In this document: positions 12,386-18,850 of the stretch, one piece after another
Layout of the letters: the number at the start of each line of letters is the position of its first letter
Position numbering within the stretch: the stretch's first letter is position 1
From: JBFMCC01 sp034435275
GTDB taxonomy: Bacteria > Chloroflexota > Anaerolineae > Anaerolineales > Villigracilaceae
NCBI GenBank assembly: GCA_034435275.1
Contig: DAOTXP010000147.1
Span: forward strand, 1 to 27,699
Reading direction: 5' to 3'
Length of the DNA: 27,699 nucleotides
Position numbers and translations under genes: made by a program
Notes under the pieces: generated by a model
Database searches by the model: none
What the model was told of the DNA's origin: nothing
Seen by the model: the letters and a program-made list of their open reading frames with translations, nothing else

Positions 12386-14856
12386 TCTCCTTTCTCTCTT
12401 GGTATTTTGTCACCACCCTGCTCGGCTGGCTGACCTTCCCGCTGGCCTGGCGTTTGTTCCCCGGCCTGTCCGACCGCGGCTATACCCTGGCGCGCTCGCT
12501 CGGGCTGTTGGGCTGGGCCTACATCTTCTGGCTGTTGGCTTCGTTGGGCGTCCTGCGCAACGATGTGGCGGGCATCTTGTTCGGCCTGTTCGCGGTGATC
12601 GCGTTGAGCGCGTGGATTCTGGCGAAGGATTCCGCCGCGCTGCTCGATTGGCTGAAAGCCAACCTGCGCCTCGTCGTCACGACCGAGATCCTCTTCCTCG
12701 TTGCTTTTGCGTTTCTCGCCACTGTCCGCGCCGCCAACCCGGAGATTGTCGGCACGGAGAAGCCGATGGAACTGGCCTTCATCAACGCGACCATGCGTTC
12801 CGAATCTTTTCCGCCGAACGATCCATGGCTTTCGGGCTACGCGATTTCCTACTATTACTTCGGTTATGTGATGACAGCCATGCTCGCCAAATTGACTTCC
12901 GTGCCCGGCGGCGTGGCCTTCAACCTGATGCTCTCGCTGGTCTTCGCCCTCGGCGCGCTCGGGGCGTATGGGATTGTCTACAATTTACTGGCGGCCTACC
13001 AGGACCATAGACCGCCGACCGCCGACCGTGGTTCACTGTCCACCGGCCACCGGCCACCGTCAACTCTTCCCCTGCTCGGCCCCCTCTTTCTTCTCATCTT
13101 CGGCAACCTCGAGGGACTGCTCGAAGTCCTGCACCGCTTCGGCCTGTTCTGGCGTTTCAATGCGGATGGGACAGCCGTTTCCTCTTTTTGGAACTGGCTG
13201 GCCATCAAAGACCTGAAGGACGCGCCCCTCCCGCCGCTGAACGGCGTTCCCGACCGTTTCTGGTGGTGGTGGCGCGCCTCGCGCGTCGTGCAGGATTACG
13301 ACCTGTTCGGCAATCCCATCGAGATCATTGACGAATTCCCATTTTTTTCCTATTTATTGGGCGACCTGCATCCGCACGTGCTGGCGTTGCCCTTCGGCCT
13401 GCTGGCGGTTGCGGCCGCGCTTAACTTGTTCCTCGGCGGCTGGCGCGGCGAAATCCGCATCTTTGGCCGTACCCTCTTCATCAACTGGATAGGCTTCGCT
13501 TTCATCGCCCTCCTGCTGGGCGGGCTGGCCTTCCTCAACACCTGGGATATCCTCATCGCCGCGGCGCTGATCGTCGGCGCGTATGTGCTGGCACGTGTCC
13601 ATGCTGAGGGCTGGAATTGGAAACGTCTCGAAGATGTCTTCCTCCTCGGCCTGCCCCTGGGGGCGTCCGCGATCCTGCTCTATCTGCCCTTTTACATTGG
13701 TTTCTCCTCGCAGGCGGGCGGCCCTCTGCCAAACCTGCTCTTCCCCACGCGCGGCGCGCATTTGTGGGTCATGTTTGGAACCCTCCTCCCGTTTCTCTTT
13801 GTCTGGCTGTACTATCTTCATCGCCAGCGGACTCCGGCAAACTGGCGCACGGCTCTCTTCCTGACCCTCGGCCTGGGACTCGGCCTGTGGGCCTTTTCCT
13901 GGCTGTTGGCGTTCCTCATTCAAATCCGTGACCCGCTCGTGGCCTCGGAGTATCTCGCCTCGCAGGGAATCCCCAATCTGGGCGGCTTGTTCGCGGCGGC
14001 TTTCGGGCGGCGGCTCGTTTATATCGGCGGCCTGCTCACTTTGCTGGCTTTGTTGATTCCCACGCTCGCCTTCCTGTTGAAGCAGGATTCACGCGAACCG
14101 AATGATCAACCTTCCAGCCTTCAACCTTCGATCTTTGCGCTCTTCCTTCTCCTGCTTGCCACCCTTCTCGTCCTCGCCCCGGACTTCGTCTATTTGCGCG
14201 ACCAGTTCGGCTCACGTATGAACACGGTCTTCAAGTTCTATTATCAAGCCTGGCAGTTGTGGGCACTGGCCGCGGCTTTCGGCGCGGCGGTGTTGATCCA
14301 GAACCTGCGCGGTCGCTCTTCTTTCCTCTTTCACCTCTTTCTTGGTGTTTTGATCGTGATCGGCTTAATCTATCCAATCTTCGGCATGGACAACAAGACC
14401 AACCACTTCAAGCCCTACGCAGGCTGGACCCTGGACGGGGCCGCGCACCTCGACCTCGAGGTCCCGGACGACGCGGCGGCCATCCGCTGGCTGCAAACCG
14501 CGCCGTTCGGAGTCGTCGCGGAGGCGGTCGACCCCGGCAGTTACACGCCCTACGCGCGCGTCGCCACCCACAGCGGCCTGCCGACCGTGCTCGGCTGGCC
14601 CGGTCACGAGTCCCAGTGGCGCGGCGGATTTGCCGAACAGGGCACACGCGCCCAGGATATCGAGACGCTCTATGTCACGCCCGATTGGGAAACTGCGCAA
14701 CTGATTCTGAATCGGTACAATATCCGCTACGTTTTCGTCGGCACGCTCGAACGGACGAAGTACGCGCTGGCGGAGGAAAAATTCTTCCAACACCTTGTCC
14801 CGGTCTTTCAGCAGGGCGGCACGGTCATTTACGAAGTGCCGCAAAGGACAAACTAG
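12382..14856 (+). CDS. DUF2298 (Chlor_Arch_YYY) polytopic membrane protein, stand-alone
   Basis: This 824-aa protein is paralogous to the C-terminal half of the fusion encoded at 6394-11427. Shared landmarks in order are the opening FPLAWRLFPGLSDRGYTLARSLGLL, E126-KPME, FPPNDPW, YYYFG (157-161), DLHPH (328-332), NTWD (386-389), RMNTVFK (M613) and GLPTVLGW (732-739). The hydrophobic pattern predicts many TM helices with a soluble C-terminal domain of about 170 residues. It lacks the N-terminal GT-C module. The ATG overlaps the GNAT stop (ATGA). Two heptad inserts lie in loops. Function is unknown; because the paralogue is fused to a GT-C enzyme, a role in lipid-linked sugar transfer or glycan handling is inferred. 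Confidence 0.85.
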   Translation: MISFLSWYFVTTLLGWLTFPLAWRLFPGLSDRGYTLARSLGLLGWAYIFWLLASLGVLRNDVAGILFGLFAVIALSAWILAKDSAALLDWLKANLRLVVTTEILFLVAFAFLATVRAANPEIVGTEKPMELAFINATMRSESFPPNDPWLSGYAISYYYFGYVMTAMLAKLTSVPGGVAFNLMLSLVFALGALGAYGIVYNLLAAYQDHRPPTADRGSLSTGHRPPSTLPLLGPLFLLIFGNLEGLLEVLHRFGLFWRFNADGTAVSSFWNWLAIKDLKDAPLPPLNGVPDRFWWWWRASRVVQDYDLFGNPIEIIDEFPFFSYLLGDLHPHVLALPFGLLAVAAALNLFLGGWRGEIRIFGRTLFINWIGFAFIALLLGGLAFLNTWDILIAAALIVGAYVLARVHAEGWNWKRLEDVFLLGLPLGASAILLYLPFYIGFSSQAGGPLPNLLFPTRGAHLWVMFGTLLPFLFVWLYYLHRQRTPANWRTALFLTLGLGLGLWAFSWLLAFLIQIRDPLVASEYLASQGIPNLGGLFAAAFGRRLVYIGGLLTLLALLIPTLAFLLKQDSREPNDQPSSLQPSIFALFLLLLATLLVLAPDFVYLRDQFGSRMNTVFKFYYQAWQLWALAAAFGAAVLIQNLRGRSSFLFHLFLGVLIVIGLIYPIFGMDNKTNHFKPYAGWTLDGAAHLDLEVPDDAAAIRWLQTAPFGVVAEAVDPGSYTPYARVATHSGLPTVLGWPGHESQWRGGFAEQGTRAQDIETLYVTPDWETAQLILNRYNIRYVFVGTLERTKYALAEEKFFQHLVPVFQQGGTVIYEVPQRTN
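13004..13066 (+). repeat. Intragenic 7-base repeat, locus 6
   Basis: Nine units: accatag, accgccg, accgccg, accgtgg, ttcactg, tccaccg, gccaccg, gccaccg, tcaactc. They encode a His/Arg/Pro-rich insert at about residues 209-228. The site corresponds to locus 5 of the fusion paralogue, directly after YNLLA/WNLVAG and before a TM helix containing FGNLE/LGNLG, although the units are different. Confidence 0.8.
14104..14138 (+). repeat. Intragenic 7-base repeat, locus 7
   Basis: The units are gatcaac, cttccag, ccttcaa, ccttcga and tctttgc, encoding about DQPSSLQPSIFAL in a loop between TM helices (around residues 575-587). Confidence 0.65.
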
Positions 14857-14858
14857 CG

Positions 14859-14864
14859 TAAAAT
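14859..14864 (+). promoter_or_regulatory. -10-like TAAAAT before the 575-aa membrane protein gene
   Basis: TAAAAT lies 3 bases after the previous stop and 9 bases before ATG 14874. The gap (acacttacc) has no Shine-Dalgarno. A good -35 is not seen. Confidence 0.45.
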
Positions 14865-14873
14865 ACACTTACC

Positions 14874-16601
14874 ATGCAAAACCGCCGCATTCCCCGCGAA
14901 CCGCTTTTCTATTTCATCGCTTTTCTGCTTGCCGTGGGACTTCGTTTTGTCGGCCTCGGCAAACCCTCGTTGACCGATTTCGAGGCGGGCTGGGCGCTTC
15001 AATCCCTCGGCCTCGCGCAGGGCACGGACCCGGCCCTCGGCCCGAACCCGGCCTATGTCCTGCTTACCAGCATCTTGTTTTACATCTTTGGATCCAGCAA
15101 TTTCCTGGCGCGATTCTGGCCCGCCCTGGCCGGCAGCTTGCTGGTTTTTGTTCCCTATCTCTTTCAACAGAGTCTCAAACCGCGCGCTGCGCTTATCCTG
15201 GCCTTCTTCCTCGCAATGGATCCCGGCTTGGTGGCCGTCTCGCGCATGGCGGGTGGACCGATTCTGGCGGTGCTGTTCCTCCTGCTGGCCTGGGCCATGT
15301 GGTCCCAGGCGCGGCCGCAGTGGGCCGGTGTCTTCGGTGCGCTGACTCTGCTCTCCGGCCCGGCTGCCTGGGCTGGCCTGCTCGGCCTTGTCCTTGCCTG
15401 GATGATCCGTCAGGGACTTGAGCGCTCGCCCTCCAGTGAATCCTCGACCGAGACATCCCCAACCTCGCCCGGCGAACCTGCCCGGCCTGAACCCCCGCCG
15501 CAGAAAACCGAAACCTGGAAACCAGCAGTCTTCCCCTTCATCGTCACTCTCCTGCTCGGCGGATCGCTGCTCTTCCTCGCGCCGGGCGGATTGAGCGCGT
15601 GGGCCGGCGCGTTGCCTGCATACTTGAAGGGCTGGGTCACGCCCTCCGGGGTCCCGGCCGGGCGATTGCTATTTGCCCTTGCCGTCTACCAGCCGCTGGC
15701 TTTGCTATTTGCTCTAGTCACCCTCCTCCTCGGCTGGTGGCAGGGACGCCGCCGCGCCATCCGCCTCGGCTTGTGGTTCGTCATCGCGCTCTTCCTCGCG
15801 CTGGCCCATCCATCGCGTCAGGTTGTGGATTTGGTTTGGGCGCTCATTCCACTCTGGGCGTTGGCCGCCCTGGAACTCTCGCGTCACCTTGCCTTCCCAC
15901 AGGAAGACCGCCTCGAACTGACCGGCGTCTTCTTCTTCACCGTTCTCCTGCTTGTCTTTGCCTGGCTCGATCTGGCCGGGCTGGTGTGGACCGGCCTGCC
16001 CTCTCAGCAGGGCACAGTGCGCATCTGGCTTTTCATCGGATCGCTGGCACTACTGTTTGTCAGCCTCTTCCTCGTCGCCTTTGGCTGGTCGCGGCCGATT
16101 GCGCGCCTCGGCGGGGTATGGGGCGCGGCGGCCGTCCTCGCTTTTTACACCCTCGGCGCGGCTTGGGGTGCGACTGGCCTGCGTACGCCCGGCGGAGTCG
16201 AACTGTGGATGAACGACCGCACTGTCGCCCAGGCGGACCTGCTCGCGCAGACGGCAAACGATGTCTCCGAATGGAGCACGGGTCATAACGACGCACTGCC
16301 GGTGACCGTGCTCATGGCCGATTCCCCGTCTGTGCGTTGGGCGCTCCGAAACCACGCCCCGAGTCCCGTCACCAGCCTGGACCCGGCCTCCGCACCTCCG
16401 CTGGTGGTCACTCCCGCACAGGATACCGTGGGTCTCGCGGCCGCCTATCGCGGGCAGGACTTCTTCTGGCGGCAGACGCCCCTCTGGGACGCGCTCCTGC
16501 CGACCGACTGGTTACGTTGGTATTTCTTCCGCGATATGCCGATGGAATCCGAGACCATTGTGCTGTGGGCACGTGACGACCTGTTCCTCGACGCGCGATA
16601 A
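14874..16601 (+). CDS. GT-C-like polytopic membrane protein (putative glycosyltransferase)
   Basis: The 575-aa protein has a first TM helix at about 11-30 (FYFIAFLLAVGLRFVGLG). A loop follows with D35 and E37 in LTDFEAGW, in the position of the acidic catalytic motif of GT-C transferases. The next helices (YVLLTSILFYIFG, RFWPALAGSLLVF, RAALILAFFLAMDPGLVAVSRM) follow the PMT/ArnT-like pattern. A hydrophilic Ser/Pro/Glu-rich loop spans about residues 183-220 and splits the membrane part. The C-terminal 120 residues are soluble. Overall similarity is looser than in the other GT-C proteins here, and the family could be of the flippase-associated Agl23 type rather than a proven transferase. It follows the DUF2298 operon closely. 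Confidence 0.65.
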   Translation: MQNRRIPREPLFYFIAFLLAVGLRFVGLGKPSLTDFEAGWALQSLGLAQGTDPALGPNPAYVLLTSILFYIFGSSNFLARFWPALAGSLLVFVPYLFQQSLKPRAALILAFFLAMDPGLVAVSRMAGGPILAVLFLLLAWAMWSQARPQWAGVFGALTLLSGPAAWAGLLGLVLAWMIRQGLERSPSSESSTETSPTSPGEPARPEPPPQKTETWKPAVFPFIVTLLLGGSLLFLAPGGLSAWAGALPAYLKGWVTPSGVPAGRLLFALAVYQPLALLFALVTLLLGWWQGRRRAIRLGLWFVIALFLALAHPSRQVVDLVWALIPLWALAALELSRHLAFPQEDRLELTGVFFFTVLLLVFAWLDLAGLVWTGLPSQQGTVRIWLFIGSLALLFVSLFLVAFGWSRPIARLGGVWGAAAVLAFYTLGAAWGATGLRTPGGVELWMNDRTVAQADLLAQTANDVSEWSTGHNDALPVTVLMADSPSVRWALRNHAPSPVTSLDPASAPPLVVTPAQDTVGLAAAYRGQDFFWRQTPLWDALLPTDWLRWYFFRDMPMESETIVLWARDDLFLDAR

Positions 16602-16630
16602 TCCAATTTCAAAGGTGTTTCTTTCGCCTC

Positions 16631-17308
16631 ATGCCTCAACGCCCTCCCGCCATCATTGCCATTGACGGTCCCGCCGCCTCGGGGAAATCCACCCTCGGGC
16701 GGCGTCTCGCGGATGCGCTCGGTTACCTGTTCTTCGATACCGGCGTGATGTACCGCGCCATCACCTGGGCCGCTCTCCAACGCGGCGTGGATGTGCGCGA
16801 TGAGACCGCCGTCACCGCGTTGGCCGAATCCACGTCCATTGATGTGCGTCCGCCCTCCAGCTCGGACCGCGCCTGTGATGTGCTGGTGGAGGGGAAAGAC
16901 ATTACGTGGGAAACCCGCCGCCCCGAAGTGGATGCCAATGTCTCAATCGTCTCTGCCTATCCCGGTGTGCGCCGCGCTCTCGGTCAGCAGCAGCGCCGCA
17001 TCGGTCAGCGCGGACGCGTGGTGATGGTGGGACGCGATATCGGCACGGTCGTTTTGCCCGAAGCCGATTTGAAGATCTATCTCGACGCCTCGACCGGTGA
17101 ACGCGCCCGCCGCCGCTTTGAAGAGATCGTTGCCCGCGGCGGCGCCGCTGACTTAAACGAGATCCAGGCCAAGGTCGAGGAAAGAGACCGCATCGATTCG
17201 ACCCGCGCAGTCGCGCCGCTTCGTCCGGCCGAGGATGCGATCCACCTCGATTCGGATAAAATGTCCGCCGATGAGGTGTTCGAGACCGTGAAGGCGTTGT
17301 GCCAGTGA
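16631..17308 (+). CDS. cmk: Cytidylate kinase
   Basis: This 225-aa cytoplasmic enzyme phosphorylates CMP and dCMP to the diphosphates with ATP. The Walker A loop is GPAASGKST (G13-T21). FFDTGVMYRAITW follows, the standard CMP-binding segment of Cmk. GQRGRVVMVGRDIGTVVLPEADLKIYLDAS and the R-rich lid (GERARRRFEE) are also diagnostic, as is the D-R-x-D-S segment ERDRIDSTRAVAPLRPAEDAIHLDS. Length is normal. The ATG at 16631 is preceded by AAAGGTG (16611-16617) at rather long spacing, and a GATAAT at 16597-16602 could be a -10. The stop overlaps the start of the first plsC gene (GTGA), a common cmk-plsC arrangement. Confidence 0.95.
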   Translation: MPQRPPAIIAIDGPAASGKSTLGRRLADALGYLFFDTGVMYRAITWAALQRGVDVRDETAVTALAESTSIDVRPPSSSDRACDVLVEGKDITWETRRPEVDANVSIVSAYPGVRRALGQQQRRIGQRGRVVMVGRDIGTVVLPEADLKIYLDASTGERARRRFEEIVARGGAADLNEIQAKVEERDRIDSTRAVAPLRPAEDAIHLDSDKMSADEVFETVKALCQ

Positions 17309-18006
17309 CCGAAACGTTCCACATTCCCCTGCGTTACCGCCTCACCCGCCCGATTTTGAAGGTTGTCTTTCGGGCTATTTTTCGCGTGTTGGCGCGCATC
17401 CGGGTCACGGGACAGGAGAATGTTCCGCGCGGCACATCGTACATTGTTGCCATCAATCACATCTCGATTTACGATCCACCCTTCGCGGCCGCCTTCTGGC
17501 CCGAATCGCTGGAGATCATCGGCGCGGCCGACGTGTTCGATAAGCCTGGCCAGGGACAACTGCTTCGGCTTTATGGCGTGACGCCGGTGCACCGCGGCGA
17601 GTACGACCGCGCCCTGCTGGAGCACGTGATCCGCCTCCTGCGCGCCGGCCGCCGCCTGCTGATTGCCCCGGAGGGTGGACGTTCCCACGTGACCGCCATG
17701 CGGCGGGCGCATCCCGGCGTCGCCTACCTCGTCGAGCAGACCGGCGCGCCGGTCCTGCCGGTGGGCGTGGTGGGCACGACGGAGGATTTCTGGCAACGCG
17801 CCAAACGCGGCGAGCGTCCGCAGTTGGAACTGCGCATTGGCAGACCGATTCAACTCCCGCCGGTCGAGGGAAAAGGTCCCGCGCGTCGCGAGGCGCGTCA
17901 GCACAACGCCGACCTGGTCATGCGTCACGTGGCCGGCCTTCTGCCTGAAGAATATCGAGGGGTGTATGCAGAAACAGCCATCCTCCCCGCCGAAACCAGT
18001 CGCTGA
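17305..18006 (+). CDS. plsC: 1-acyl-sn-glycerol-3-phosphate acyltransferase (PlsC family), copy 1
   Basis: This 233-aa PlsC-type acyltransferase would acylate lysophosphatidic acid to phosphatidic acid at the inner membrane face. The catalytic HX4D block is NHISIYDP (H52, D57). Block III is APEGGRS (E123-S127), and VLPVGVVGT is block IV. An amphipathic or hydrophobic N-terminus (PILKVVFRAIFRVLARI) could anchor it. The start is GTG 17305, overlapping the cmk TGA as GTGA; a second GTG at 17299 would add two residues. The C-terminus LLPEEYRGVYA is repeated almost exactly in the next gene, and the two genes overlap by 41 bases. The natural acyl acceptor could also be another lysolipid. Confidence 0.88.
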   Translation: MTETFHIPLRYRLTRPILKVVFRAIFRVLARIRVTGQENVPRGTSYIVAINHISIYDPPFAAAFWPESLEIIGAADVFDKPGQGQLLRLYGVTPVHRGEYDRALLEHVIRLLRAGRRLLIAPEGGRSHVTAMRRAHPGVAYLVEQTGAPVLPVGVVGTTEDFWQRAKRGERPQLELRIGRPIQLPPVEGKGPARREARQHNADLVMRHVAGLLPEEYRGVYAETAILPAETSR

Positions 18007-18709
18007 GAAGTTCCGTCCCGAATTGACGCGCCTGCCTAAATATACATTGGCGCGCCGGTGGTTTCGCCGCTTTCTGCGAGGGATGGCGCGCCCGATTGTG
18101 AATTTCTGGCTGCGGCCCAATGTGCAGGGTTTGGAAAATTTCCCTAAAAATGGACCTGCCATCATCGTGATGAATCATCTGGGCGACGCCGACGCGGTGC
18201 TTCTGCTTTCCTATTTGCCGACCATCGAGATTGATCCGCTCGGCGCGAGCGACTTGTACGACCTGAAGTGGCTGGCTGTGCTTGGCGATTGGTATGGCGT
18301 CATCTGGCTGCACCGCGGCCGCGCGGACCGCCGCGCTCTGGCTTGTGCGCTGGAATCGCTCCGTCGTGGACGATTCGTCGCCATCGCGCCGGAGGGACGC
18401 GAGAGCCTGAGTCGTTCGCTGGAGGAAGGCAATTTGGGCGCGGCTTTCCTGGCCTTGAAGGGAGATGTGCCGGTCATCCCCATTGCCGTGACCGGCACAG
18501 AGAACGAGCGCGTTTATGGATCGTTGCAACGGTTCCGCCCGCGCCGCACACGCGCCACGATGACGGTAGGCAGGCCCTTCCGCTTGGCGCAGACCGGCGG
18601 ACGCCGCGAATCCATGCGGCTGGGCACCGAGCGCATCATGCAGGAACTGGCCCGCTTACTGCCCGAAGAGTATCGCGGCGTATATGCCGGATGGGTTCGG
18701 GAAATGTAA
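17966..18709 (+). CDS. PlsC-family acyltransferase, copy 2
   Basis: This 247-aa lysophospholipid acyltransferase-like protein is a tandem paralogue of the preceding gene. The catalytic HX4D is NHLGDAD (H71, D76). Block III is APEGRES (143-147), departing from the classical EGTRS by having Glu where Arg-Ser usually begin. VPVIPIAVTGTEN is block IV. The N-terminus has a hydrophobic helix near PIVNFWLRPN. The start ATG 17966 lies inside the 3' end of copy 1, with GAGGGG 3-4 bases upstream. Longer in-frame starts would only extend into copy 1. It ends in LLPEEYRGVYAGWVREM, echoing the end of copy 1. It may acylate a different position or lipid from copy 1. Confidence 0.85.
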   Translation: MQKQPSSPPKPVAEKFRPELTRLPKYTLARRWFRRFLRGMARPIVNFWLRPNVQGLENFPKNGPAIIVMNHLGDADAVLLLSYLPTIEIDPLGASDLYDLKWLAVLGDWYGVIWLHRGRADRRALACALESLRRGRFVAIAPEGRESLSRSLEEGNLGAAFLALKGDVPVIPIAVTGTENERVYGSLQRFRPRRTRATMTVGRPFRLAQTGGRRESMRLGTERIMQELARLLPEEYRGVYAGWVREM

Positions 18710-18744
18710 CGCGCCGAAAATCACGTTCCCGGTGGGATTGCGGC

Positions 18745-18750
18745 TATAAT
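18745..18750 (+). promoter_or_regulatory. -10 hexamer TATAAT upstream of the sensor kinase gene
   Basis: A perfect TATAAT sits in the 141-base gap 18710-18850, about 100 bases before ATG 18851. A second weak candidate, CAAAAT (18836-18841), lies 9 bases before the ATG. No strong -35 is seen. The rest of the gap shows no ORF and no strong hairpin. Confidence 0.5.
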
Positions 18751-18850
18751 CTTAAGCGTCTATTCGTGAAATTCGCGCCGTTCGCGTTAAAAGGCTCCTT
18801 GGCGTTTAGCGCATCACTGATGTCTTGACCACCACCAAAATGTCTTTGCC

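Noticed and set aside
15434..15530. Heptad repeat in the Ser/Pro-rich loop of the 575-aa protein
   Set aside because: Only weak and interrupted 7-base similarity was seen. It is not clear enough to list with the seven other loci.
18710..18850. Small gene in the gap before the sensor kinase
   Set aside because: No open frame with a start and ribosome-binding site was convincing. The gap shows only a TATAAT and low-information sequence.
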